A stretch of DNA of 39,078 nucleotides from CBDAKK01 sp965216965 (lineage in GTDB: Bacteria; Spirochaetota; Spirochaetia; WTKD01; G963693115), in the NCBI GenBank assembly GCA_965216965.1, contig CBDCGX010000044.1, positions 1 through 39,078 on the forward strand, read 5' to 3'. The position numbers and the translations under genes are program-made. Of the stretch, positions 17,125 to 26,287 are shown in pieces. Position 1 is the stretch's first letter. The number at the start of each line of letters is the position of its first letter. The notes below the pieces were generated by a model that had not been told where the DNA came from, ran no database searches, and saw only the letters and a list, made by a program, of their open reading frames with translations.

Positions 17125-17562
17125 ATGGATGATTCTTATTGTTTACGTTTACTTACTACTCATGATTACTATAAAAGCTATTTTTCTCTTTTAGAACAAC
17201 TTTCTTCTATGGAAAATGTAATAAGTGAACAAGATTTTAAGAATAGAGTAAAAGAGAGGCAAGCAAACGGCGTTTATACATGGGTTATAGAAGACAAGAA
17301 GAAAATAATTGCGACTATAACGCTTCTTATAGAAAAAAAGTTTTATCATTCTGGAAAGTGTACTGGGCATATAGAGGATGTAATTGTTGATAGCGAACAT
17401 AGAAATAAGAATATAGGGGGCTATATGCTTGATTTTGTGCTGAAAAAAGCAAAAGATCTTCATTGTTATAAGGTAGTACTTGGATGCACTGATCCCTTAG
17501 AAAATTTTTACTCTTCTAAAGGATTTCAAGCATCTCATATACAAATGACATATTATTTTTAA
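17125..17562 (+). CDS. GNA1-like glucosamine-phosphate N-acetyltransferase (GNAT)
   Basis: A 145-aa GNAT protein whose closest remembered match is eukaryotic GNA1/GNPNAT1, which acetylates glucosamine-6-phosphate on the way to UDP-GlcNAc. Matching features are YFSLLEQLSSMENVISEQDF, VIEDKKKIIATITLLIEKKF, GHIEDVIVDSEHRNKNIG (acetyl-CoA loop), CYKVVLGC and FYSSKGFQASHIQMTYYF. Bacteria normally use the bifunctional GlmU acting on glucosamine-1-phosphate, so a GNA1-type gene is unusual and may have come from a eukaryote. I chose ATG 17125; an upstream in-frame ATG at 17092 would add a non-conserved stretch inside the opposite gene. The -10 box 7 nt before it suggests a leaderless mRNA. Substrate is inferred from family resemblance only. 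Confidence 0.8.
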   Translation: MDDSYCLRLLTTHDYYKSYFSLLEQLSSMENVISEQDFKNRVKERQANGVYTWVIEDKKKIIATITLLIEKKFYHSGKCTGHIEDVIVDSEHRNKNIGGYMLDFVLKKAKDLHCYKVVLGCTDPLENFYSSKGFQASHIQMTYYF

Positions 17563-17592
17563 TAAAAAACTAGGTATAAATTAAATATAAAG

Positions 17593-18903
17593 TTATATAT
17601 GTTTTAACGCATTTTCAAAGTCATATATGATGTCATCAATGTGTTCTGTTCCTACAGATATACGGATCATGCTGGGAGATATTCCAGTCTTTTCTAGTTC
17701 TTGTTTGCTTAGTTGAGAATGGGTAGTGCTTGCGGGATGAATAGCAAGGGTTTTTGAATCTCCTACGTTTGCAAGATGATGTATAAATGAGCATGATTCT
17801 ATAAATGTTTTTCCTGACTTTATGCCTCCTTTTGTTTCAAAAGCAAGCATGCCGCCAAAAAGATTTCTTTTAAAGTATTTTTTTGCTAGAGGGTAGTAGG
17901 GACTATCTTCTAAGCCTGGATACCATACATTACGAACTTTTTTATGGTTTTTTAGATGCTTTGCAAGCGTATATGCGTTTGTAGAATGTCTTTCTGCACG
18001 AAGGGATAGTGTTTCTATTCCTTGCAAGAGTAAAAAAGCGTTTAAGGGGCTTAATGCAGGACCAAGATTTCTCAATATGCTAACTCGAGCAAAAATAATA
18101 AATGCTTCATTTTTAAACTCTCGTACAAATGAGATGTTATTAAAATGTGGAGAAGGCTGTGTGAGATGAGGAAATTTTTCATTTTTCCAATTAAATTTTC
18201 CAGCATTAATTATGATTCCACCGATTGATGTACCATGCCCTCCTATCCATTTTGTTGCTGAATGGATTACTATATCAGCTCCAGAAGCAATGGGATTGCA
18301 AAGGTATCCTCCTGCACCAAAAGTATTGTCAACTATAAGGGGAATATTGTGTTTATGAGCGAGATCTGCAAGAGTGCTTATATCTGCTATGTTCATTTTG
18401 GGATTTCCTATGCTTTCTACATAAATTGCTTTTGTGTTTTTATTTATTTTTTTCTCATAATCTTTTATTTTTTCTGATTGTATAAAGTCAGTTTTTATTC
18501 CAAATCGGCTAAGAGTGTTTTTAAATTGTACAGTACTTCCCCCATAGAGATAGCTACTTGCCACAATATGACTTCCATTTTGTGCAAGTGCTGCAATGCA
18601 TATAAATTGGGCGGCCATCCCCGAAGAACATGCTAGTGCACTGGTTCCTCCTTCAAGAGCTGCCATACGATCTTCAAATACTGTGATAGTCGGATTGTTT
18701 ATTCGCGTATATATATATCCTTGCTTTTGGAGTGCAAAGAGCTGTGCTGCTTCTGTAGTATTTTCAAAGGTATAAGACGTTGTTTGATATATTGGTACGG
18801 CAGCTGCGTTACAATTTTTAGAAGAATCATAACCTGCATAAAGTTGAAGAGTTTCAAACTCATAATGTTTGGACTCTTTTATTTTTTTGTTTTTTGTTTG
18901 CAT
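17593..18903 (-). CDS. metY: O-acetylhomoserine sulfhydrylase
   Basis: A PLP enzyme of the Cys/Met metabolism family that makes homocysteine from O-acetylhomoserine and sulfide. The 436-aa protein has YTRINNPT, LEGGTSALACSSGMAA, LYGGSTVQFKNTL, VDNTFGAGGYLCNPI, the PLP lysine in HSATKWIGGHGTS (about K218) and the late motifs HPASTTHSQL and IRISVGTEHIDDI. The insertion after GGHGTS and the total length fit MetY rather than MetB or MetC. I chose ATG 18903 because AGGAGG lies 9 nt upstream; the frame itself starts 6 codons earlier. It has its own promoter (18964-18992) and a leader of about 55 nt in which I see no riboswitch. Confidence 0.93.
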   Translation of the reverse strand: MQTKNKKIKESKHYEFETLQLYAGYDSSKNCNAAAVPIYQTTSYTFENTTEAAQLFALQKQGYIYTRINNPTITVFEDRMAALEGGTSALACSSGMAAQFICIAALAQNGSHIVASSYLYGGSTVQFKNTLSRFGIKTDFIQSEKIKDYEKKINKNTKAIYVESIGNPKMNIADISTLADLAHKHNIPLIVDNTFGAGGYLCNPIASGADIVIHSATKWIGGHGTSIGGIIINAGKFNWKNEKFPHLTQPSPHFNNISFVREFKNEAFIIFARVSILRNLGPALSPLNAFLLLQGIETLSLRAERHSTNAYTLAKHLKNHKKVRNVWYPGLEDSPYYPLAKKYFKRNLFGGMLAFETKGGIKSGKTFIESCSFIHHLANVGDSKTLAIHPASTTHSQLSKQELEKTGISPSMIRISVGTEHIDDIIYDFENALKHI

Positions 18904-18963
18904 TAGTAACCTCCTAAACATGCAATTGATTATATCATCGTATTTGGATGTAACAATATATTA

Positions 18964-18992
18964 ATTGTATGTGAAAACACAATTCATGTCAA
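18964..18992 (-). promoter_or_regulatory. metY promoter
   Basis: On the minus strand TTGACA (18992-18987), a 17-nt spacer and TACAAT (18969-18964) form a near-consensus sigma-70 type promoter about 60 nt before the metY start. Confidence 0.7.
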
Positions 18993-19040
18993 GGATTAAT
19001 AGTAAGGAAATATGGAGTTATATTTAGCTAAATGAGAGAG

Positions 19041-21298
19041 CTATTGATTATAAGTTACAGCTATAAGTTTTGCAGCAGATCCTTTGGGGAGTTTTATGGT
19101 AAGTGATAGTGTGTTATCTTTGTTTATTGTAAAGCCTATATTTTTATCAAGAGCAGTAGTGGAACCATTATTTAATTTTCCTCCAAGATAAATAAATGAG
19201 AATTGCGAGCCTGCAACGTCCTTATTTATAAGAGCTTCTAAGTATTTTGCTTTATATGCTGTTTTTCTATAGACTGATGGGACTTCTATTATTGGTCCAT
19301 GGCCTTTAAGCCATAGCTCATCAAGGTCTATATTAGTAGCAATGGGGTTATAGTAGTCTAAAGAAATATTATTAGGGAGTACAGAAGAAGAAGAAGAAGT
19401 GTTACAGAGGATGATAGAATATCCTGTGGTGCTAGTTTGTTGTTGTAAAGGAGCAATGGTAATGCTTGGTATTTTAAAAGAAAGACCCGAGAAACTTTTG
19501 GGAGTATATGTTGCTAATAAATAGCTTTTTCCTGAGCATTCTTTTTCTATTCTGTTTTCTTGAATTGAAGTATATAGAGATATTTTATACGGATTATTAC
19601 TATCGCCAGATTGTTGGTTTTCTGACATAAAAAACGCTACTGCAAAACTTGAAAATAGATCTATTTCATCAACAGGCCTATTTTTAATAGATGGATATTT
19701 AGACGATGTTCTCACTGCATCAAAAATAGAGTATTTATTGAGATAGGGGTTTTGTAATATTTTTTGAAATACTTCTATTCCGTAGTTGTTATAGATGTAT
19801 GTTGCAAATATGTAGGAAAATATATAACTAGGTCCAGTAAATTTTTTTCTTTGGGAGTTTGTGAGCTGCGAGATATAGGGAACGGTTGAAGCAAGCATTA
19901 ATTGTCTTTGAGTAAAAAAGGTGTTATAGTCACTTGTGCTGATAGAAAGTTTTTCGCTTAGCCGTTTATCAAGCATATATGTGCTACTAATTGATATAAA
20001 TTCATGCAACCAGATTTCTGGTGAGGGAAGATTTTTATTTCGACTATAGTTCTTTTTAGAATTAGTTATAATATGTAGAAATTCGTGAATAAAGGTTGAA
20101 TAAATATCTATTTTTTTAATTGGCTTATTGGTAGAAGAGGCGTTTACAACACGATCAAACAATGAAAGATTGATTTTCATTGTAGGAGCATGTATTATTT
20201 CTGAACCTGGCGTTTCTTCTTCCCAAAGAAAATTTGGTGTTTTTTTCCATGGATCCCATGGTGCTACAAAGCCAAAGATCTCGCAACTTGGCTTTTCTCC
20301 TGATTGAAACCTACCAATCCCGATATGTATTACTGAATCGTTTGAGACAACACCATTATTATTTCCTGGATCCCACGCATGCCCTCCTATAAGAGTGTAT
20401 AAATATTTATAGATTCCAATTTTTGTATTATCATTACTTGGTATAAGGTGTGTTGCAAGTTCATTTAAAATGTCTTTTATTTCTTTTTTATTTGCAAGAG
20501 TAGCTTCTCTAGTGTCTCCTGTGCATGTTTTATTGCTATTGTCTTCTACCCAAAATGCAAATCGTATTTGTCTTTTTTATAAAGAAATTCTACTTTCTTG
20601 TATAAGACTGTAGTAACAGGGTTGGGAGTTTTTAAATTAAAAAGGAATGTACGTTTACTTGCGTTCTGACGGAGAGAAGTGGGGTCATTAGGATTGTATT
20701 CCGTTAAATTTGTAAAGCATGATTTTTGAGTAACAGTGGAAGATCCATTGGTAGCTTTTGTAAAGCATTGTTCTGCTGGAGTTAATTGTAATTCTGTCTG
20801 AGTATGAAAATATGGTACAGTATTGTTTTTTTGTTGTTCTGTAGAAAAATTCGGAATCGGTAGTATATACGCAAGTTTGCTACCATCTTTAATAGATATA
20901 TTTGGAGATACAAATGAACTTACAGGAACATTGCTATCTGAAGTATTTGTAATAGAGAGAAAATATCCTTGATTAGCTAAATCAATAAAATCTTTTTCAA
21001 AATTTATTGTAACATTTAGTTCGTATTCTGGTGCGCTCGGAGAAAGATAGGGGATATTATAAACAGAAAATGTACGAGTGTTATCTCCCGATGCACTTGT
21101 TTTAGAGGTGGCAGTAGGTTGCTGTGGATTGGGGGAATTTGTTATAAGCGACTTTTGCAATTCTTGACTACTTATTACTATATTTTTATTTTGAGTAAGA
21201 TTTGTTGTATCAGTGGTACATGTAAATAAGAATATACTTGCAAAAAGAACAAGTGAAAGCATACAAAAAGATTGTTGTTTTTTAAAGACGATATTCAT
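19041..21298 (-). pseudogene. Zinc metallopeptidase-like lipoprotein, one-base frameshift
   Basis: Two parts of one gene. The first (21298-20546) encodes a lipoprotein signal (LVLFASIFLFTC, acyl Cys about residue 27), a Ser/Thr/Asn-rich linker and a region ending in KKDKYDLHFG. The second frame begins at the same spot with FWVEDNSNKTC and stays open over 20550-20181 (TLIGGHAWDPGNNNG, FGFVAPWDPWKKTPNF) into IYSTFIHEFLHIITNSKK, whose HEFLH is a zinc-peptidase motif, ending at 19041. A four-base run (AAAA at 20552-20555 on the plus strand) is one short; five would give one frame of about 750 codons. The layout resembles the hyicolysin (M30) peptidases, but this assignment is tentative. The gene has its own -10 box and stands alone between metY and the divergent pdh operon. 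Confidence 0.75.
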
Positions 21299-21305
21299 AG
21301 AATAT

Positions 21306-21311
21306 ACTATA
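21306..21311 (-). promoter_or_regulatory. -10 box of the metallopeptidase gene (leaderless)
   Basis: On the minus strand TATAGT ends 7 nt before the ATG at 21298, with no ribosome site. Confidence 0.4.
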
Positions 21312-21518
21312 GCATAATTTACTTTAAATTAAAGTGTTTTTTACAAATTTATGGATAATTTAATGCTATTATAACTAGACATGTGTTAAACTTGTCTCTC
21401 TACAATAAAGATGTATGTTTTGATACTATACAAGGTTGTTTTTTTATGATATAGTATTTTATGTATTGTGTTTTTTCATTACAACAAAAAAAACATCAAT
21501 GTACAGCGGAGGATTTTT

Positions 21519-22502
21519 ATGTTTAAAGATAGTATTTATAGAGGATTTACAAAAAAACATTTACACGAAATACTACGAGAAATGTTACTTATAAGAATAA
21601 CCGAAGAAAAAATAGGGTTTGACTATAGATTACGAAAAATAGGTGGGTTTTGCCATCTTTGTGTAGGACAAGAGGCTATCCCAACTGGTACTATAACAGT
21701 GCTTGATTTGGAAAAAGATTATGTTCTTACATCATATAGAGACCATGGACATGCTATTTTATGCAATATTGATGTGAAAGCAATTTTTGCAGAACTTTAC
21801 GGGAAAATTACTGGATGCTCTCATGGTAAGGGCGGTTCAATGCATATGTTTAATGCTGCAAAAGGATTCTTAGGAGGTAATGGCATTGTTGGAGCACAAA
21901 TACCTATTGCAACGGGAACTGCTTTTGCACAAAAGTATAAAAAAAATAAGGGAGTAACATTGTGTTTTTTTGGAGATGGAGCACTTGTACAAGGAGGGTT
22001 TCATGAATCTGTTAATCTTGCTCAGCTGTGGAGTCTTCCGTGTATTTATATTATAGAAAACAATCATTACGGTATGGGAACAGCAGTAGATCGGGCAGTG
22101 AGTATACAAGATTTTTCAAAGGTAGGCGCACCTTATGGAGTACAGGGAGAAAAAGTTGATGGGATGAATTTTTTTTCAGTATATGAAGCATTTTCGAGAA
22201 TAGTAAAAAATGTAAGAAAAACATCTCATCCATATATAGTAGAAATAAGTACGTATAGGTATTATGGGCATTCAATGAGTGATCCTGGAACATACAGAAC
22301 AAAAGAAGAAGTAAATGAATTTAAAAAACAGGATCCTATAGTACAGATGAAAGGTGAACTTATAAAACACAAATTGCTTACAAAAGAGGAATATCAAGCA
22401 TTGCAGAAATCAGTTGAGAAACAAGTTGTGGATGCTCAGACATTTGGAAAAGAAAGTCCAGAGCCGTCCATAGAAACAATGTATCAGGATATTTTAGCAT
22501 AA
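21519..22502 (+). CDS. pdhA: Pyruvate dehydrogenase E1 alpha subunit
   Basis: E1 alpha with E1 beta decarboxylates pyruvate using thiamine diphosphate. The 327-aa protein has GFCHLCVGQEAIPTG, SYRDHGHAI, GKGGSMHMF and GGNGIVGAQIP. Its ThDP motif GDGALVQGGFHESVN extends to ENNHYGMGT, and the regulatory-loop motif is YRYYGHSMSDPGTYR. I chose ATG 21519 because GCGGAGGA lies 5 nt upstream; an in-frame GTG at 21468 has no such site and no homology. It is the first gene of pdhA-pdhB-pdhC-lpd. The heterotetrameric E1 type resembles mitochondrial and alphaproteobacterial enzymes. Confidence 0.95.
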   Translation: MFKDSIYRGFTKKHLHEILREMLLIRITEEKIGFDYRLRKIGGFCHLCVGQEAIPTGTITVLDLEKDYVLTSYRDHGHAILCNIDVKAIFAELYGKITGCSHGKGGSMHMFNAAKGFLGGNGIVGAQIPIATGTAFAQKYKKNKGVTLCFFGDGALVQGGFHESVNLAQLWSLPCIYIIENNHYGMGTAVDRAVSIQDFSKVGAPYGVQGEKVDGMNFFSVYEAFSRIVKNVRKTSHPYIVEISTYRYYGHSMSDPGTYRTKEEVNEFKKQDPIVQMKGELIKHKLLTKEEYQALQKSVEKQVVDAQTFGKESPEPSIETMYQDILA

Positions 22503-22528
22503 ATAAATGCAAGGAGGAGCATAGTCAA

Positions 22529-23506
22529 ATGGCAGAAATAACAACAAGGGAAGCATTAAACCAAGCAATTGATGAGGAAATGGCAAGAGACGAAAGAGTC
22601 TTTTTAATGGGTGAGGAAGTTGCTGCATATAATGGTGCGTATAAAATATCAAAAGGGTTACTCGATAAATATGGGAGTCAAAGGGTATGGGATACTCCTA
22701 TAGCAGAACTTGGATTTACAGGATTAGGAGTAGGAGCTGCACTTGCAGGATTGAGACCTATTGTGGAATGGATGACATTAAACTTTTCTTTTCTTGCTAT
22801 GGATCAAGTTATAAATAATGCGGCAAAAATGAGGCATATGTCAGGAGGACAGTTGAAATGTCCTATTGTTTTTCGTGGTCCCAATGGTCCTGCTGAGTAT
22901 CTTTCATCGCAGCATTCCCAGGCTTTGCAAAGTTTGTATACACATATTCCAGGACTCAAGGTGCTTGCTCCAGCAACAGCAAAAGATGCAAAAGGATTGC
23001 TTAAGGCCGCGGTTCGAGATGATAATCCTGTTATATTTCTTGAGTCTGAGCTTACATATAATATAAAAGGCGAAGTTCCAGAAGGCGAATACATTATAGA
23101 GATAGGGAAAGCTGATATAAAACGAGAAGGAAATGATGTTACTATAATTGTACATAGTAAACCTCTATACTATGCGCTTAATGCTGCAGAAAAACTTGCA
23201 GAAGAAGGTATTGATACCGAAGTTGTTGATCTTATGTCTCTTCGACCGCTTGATACTAAGACCATATGTAGCTCTATTGCGAAAACGCATAGAGCTGTTG
23301 TGGTAGACGAATCTTGGCCCATGTGTAGCGTGGGGAGTTATGTGAGTCATATAGTATCAACGCAATGCTTTGATGATTTAGATGCACCCGTAGAATTTGT
23401 ATCATCAGAAGATGTTCCCATGCCTTATAATCATACATTGGAGCGTGCAGTACAACCTTCTGAAGAAAAAATAATAGCAGCTGTAAAGAAAACCTGTTAT
23501 GCTTAA
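22529..23506 (+). CDS. pdhB: Pyruvate dehydrogenase E1 beta subunit
   Basis: A 325-aa partner of PdhA. Motifs are LMGEEVAAYNGAYKISKGL, VWDTPIAELGFTGLGVGAA, PIVFRGPNGPAEYLSSQHSQ, VLAPATAKDAKGLLKAA, NPVIFLESELTY and the closing DVPMPYNHTLE. The strong ribosome site AAGGAGGAG lies 26 nt after pdhA. The sequence resembles the mitochondrial-type E1 beta. Confidence 0.95.
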   Translation: MAEITTREALNQAIDEEMARDERVFLMGEEVAAYNGAYKISKGLLDKYGSQRVWDTPIAELGFTGLGVGAALAGLRPIVEWMTLNFSFLAMDQVINNAAKMRHMSGGQLKCPIVFRGPNGPAEYLSSQHSQALQSLYTHIPGLKVLAPATAKDAKGLLKAAVRDDNPVIFLESELTYNIKGEVPEGEYIIEIGKADIKREGNDVTIIVHSKPLYYALNAAEKLAEEGIDTEVVDLMSLRPLDTKTICSSIAKTHRAVVVDESWPMCSVGSYVSHIVSTQCFDDLDAPVEFVSSEDVPMPYNHTLERAVQPSEEKIIAAVKKTCYA

Positions 23507-23548
23507 ATGTATGTATAAAAAGAATAAACAATATTAAGGGGTTATAAT

Positions 23549-24767
23549 ATGGCTGATACTGTTTTTATGATAGCGCTTACTCCTACCATGGAAAGCGGAA
23601 AGATAACAAAATGGAATAAGAAAGAAGGTGATACAATAAAAGAGGGAGAAGTGATTTGCGAAATAGAGACTGATAAGTCTAGCATGGAATATGAATCCCT
23701 CAATGAGGGAACTATTCTTAAAATTCTCATAAGTGAAGGAGAGAATGCAAAAGTAGGCGATGTCATAGCAATTGTTGGTCTTCCTAATGAAGATGTATCA
23801 GATATTCTAAAAGATATAGATCAAAGTGATTCTAAAAAGGAGAAAGAAGCTACAAAAACTCCCTCAGTAGAACTTCCTGGGCAACAAAGAGAGTATAGGA
23901 AAGTATCAAAGATATCTTCCGATAGAATAAAAGCATCTCCGCTTGCAAAGAAAATTGCAAAACAAAAAGGAATTGATATAAGCACTGTTAAGGGAACAGG
24001 TCCTAATGGACGAATACTTCAACGGGATGTAGAAACACATAGGGGACATGAAAGCACCTTGAATATATCCGATATAATAGTGGGAGAAAATAAAGAAATA
24101 AAAGTAGAGGGAGTTCGTGCTGTTATAGCACAAAGATTGTCGGAGTCAAAATTTAGTGCGCCACATTTTTATTTAAAGGTGAGTGTGAGCATGGAACAAA
24201 TTATAGATTTACGAAATAATGCCAATAAAGAAAAGAGAACGAAAACTTTCTATGAATGCAGTTTTTATTAAACTTGTGGCAGAAACGCTCAAAAGGAATC
24301 CAGCTATAAATGCGTCGTTGCAAGAAACAAAAATAGTGCAATTTGGAAGCATTGATATTGGACTTGCGGTAGATCTTGGAAATGGACTTATAACTCCCAT
24401 AGTAAAAAATTGTGCATACAAGGGAATTGGGCAAATAGACAATGAGCTTCAAGATCGTATAGAAAAGGTAAGGAATGGAACTATAAGTTCAGACGAATAT
24501 AATGGGGCTACATTCACTATAAGCAATCTTGGGTCTTTTGGAGTCGATGAGTTTACTGCAATTATAAATCCTCCTGGATCTGCAATCCTTGCAATTGGAA
24601 GAAATAAAAAAACTCCAGTGGTATGTGAGAATGGTGAAATAGGAGTAGAGAATCTTATGACACTTACTCTTAGTTGTGACCATAGGGTTATTGATGGAAT
24701 TAATGCAGCACGATTTTTATCTAATATGAAGAGTGTATTTGAAAATCCTGCAGTAGCATTGTTATAG
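23549..24767 (+). pseudogene. pdhC: Dihydrolipoamide acetyltransferase E2, one-base frameshift
   Basis: E2 moves the acetyl group from E1 to CoA. The first frame (23549-24271) has one lipoyl domain with the lipoylated Lys in EIETDKSSMEYES, a hinge, the E1/E3-binding domain ASPLAKKIAKQKGIDISTVK, and the start of the catalytic domain (RLSESKFSAPHFYLKVSV). The second frame (to 24767) carries on with KLSMNAVFIKLVAETLKRNP, GLAVDLGNGLITPIV, FTISNLGSFGVDEF and the active-site SCDHRVIDG. They meet near AAAA at 24242-24245; three A would give one 406-codon frame. Only a single A is extra, too short a run for ordinary slippage. As the flanking E1 and E3 genes are intact, either the complex is damaged or this base is a read error. 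Confidence 0.9.
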
Positions 24768-24790
24768 AACAATAATTTAAAGAGGTAAAT

Positions 24791-26188
24791 ATGGAACATT
24801 ATGACGTGGCAGTTATTGGGGCTGGTCCAGGCGGATATGTTGCTGCAATTAGAGCAAAACAGTTAGGACTCACTTCTATAGTAATAGAAAAAGATTCTGT
24901 GGGAGGAGTATGTCTTAATTGGGGATGCATCCCCTCTAAGTCACTTATACACTATGCTGAAATGTTTGCAAACATTCCTCATCTCAAGCAATTAGGAGTT
25001 GCTATTGATGAGAAGAAATTGGACTATTCTAAAATACATAAAGAATCTCGAAATGCTGCTACAAAACTTACACGAGGAGTAGATGCTCTTCTTAAGAAAA
25101 ACTCTGTGCAATATATAAAAGGCATTGCAATTATACGAACGCCAAAACAAATAGAGGTGGATGGGACTGATGGGAAAAAGACTATACATGCAGAAAATAT
25201 ACTTATAGCAACGGGCTCTCGTCCCAAACAAATTCCTGGGTTTGAGTATGATGAAAAACAAATTCTTTCATCTACTGGCATTTTAAAGCTGGAGAGATTG
25301 CCTAAGGATATTATAATATTGGGAGCGGGTGCTATAGGAATGGAGTTTGCTTATGTGATGAATTCTTTTGGCGTAAAAGTTACAGTCATAGAGATGTTAC
25401 AACACATATTGCCATTAGAAGATTCTGATATTGTTGCAGTGGTGAAAAAATCTTTTGAAGCATCAGGAATAACGCTTTTATCATCTACTAAAGCAACAAA
25501 ACTTATAAAAAAAACACACGAAGTACATTTAGAGATAGAAGATAAACAAGGGAAAAAACAAACGCTTAATGCAGAAAAAATACTTGTTGCTGTTGGTCGA
25601 ACCCCAAATTCTGAAAATTTAGGATTGGAGACATTGGGAGTAAAAACAGAGAAAGGTTTTATAGTCATAAAAGATTACTGCCAAACAAATGTTAAAGGTA
25701 TATATGCCATAGGCGATGTCGCGTATGGCACACCGCTTCTTGCTCATGTTGCAAGTAAAGAAGGAGAGATGGCAGTAGAACATATTGCAGGCAAAGGGCA
25801 TCAAGCTCAAATTGATGCTTTAAGTATCCCATCCGCTGTGTATTGTAATCCACAGGTAGGAAGTTTTGGGTTGACTGAAGAAAAAGCAAAAGAAAAAAAT
25901 GTTCCATATAAAAAATCAGTATTCCCATATATAGGGGTTGGAAAAGCTGTTGCTATAGGTAACCCTAACGGGATGGTAAAAATACTTGTTCATAAAGATA
26001 CGGGAGAAATTATTGGAGGTCATGCAGTTGGACATTCTGCTACAGAAATAATTCATGAATTGTTAATTTCTCGTGTTGGAGAACTTCTTATTTCTGATAT
26101 TGCAAACATGATACATGCACATCCTACAATATCCGAATCTGTTATGGAAAGTGCACGAGCAAATGAGGGATGGGCAATTCACATTTAG
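24791..26188 (+). CDS. lpd: Dihydrolipoamide dehydrogenase (E3)
   Basis: E3 reoxidises the lipoyl group with NAD. The 465-aa flavoprotein has VIGAGPGGYVAAIRA for FAD, the redox disulfide in GGVCLNWGCIPSK, GAGAIGMEFAYVM for NAD, YAIGDVAYGTPLLAHVA, and the catalytic His-Glu pair in HAHPTISESVMESA. The CLNWGC form (Trp in place of the more common Val) is seen in several E3 families. AAGAGG precedes the ATG, 23 nt after pdhC. Confidence 0.95.
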   Translation: MEHYDVAVIGAGPGGYVAAIRAKQLGLTSIVIEKDSVGGVCLNWGCIPSKSLIHYAEMFANIPHLKQLGVAIDEKKLDYSKIHKESRNAATKLTRGVDALLKKNSVQYIKGIAIIRTPKQIEVDGTDGKKTIHAENILIATGSRPKQIPGFEYDEKQILSSTGILKLERLPKDIIILGAGAIGMEFAYVMNSFGVKVTVIEMLQHILPLEDSDIVAVVKKSFEASGITLLSSTKATKLIKKTHEVHLEIEDKQGKKQTLNAEKILVAVGRTPNSENLGLETLGVKTEKGFIVIKDYCQTNVKGIYAIGDVAYGTPLLAHVASKEGEMAVEHIAGKGHQAQIDALSIPSAVYCNPQVGSFGLTEEKAKEKNVPYKKSVFPYIGVGKAVAIGNPNGMVKILVHKDTGEIIGGHAVGHSATEIIHELLISRVGELLISDIANMIHAHPTISESVMESARANEGWAIHI

Positions 26189-26287
26189 GGAAAATAAATG
26201 TTGATAAATGAAAAAACTATAGCAGTCTTCTCTTTGAATATATTGTAAGCTAGATTTTTATATAAGAACAAAGTAGACTATAAAAAT

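Noticed and set aside
18904..18963. SAM or T-box riboswitch before metY
   Set aside because: The leader after the predicted promoter is only about 55 nt with no long stems or known motifs.
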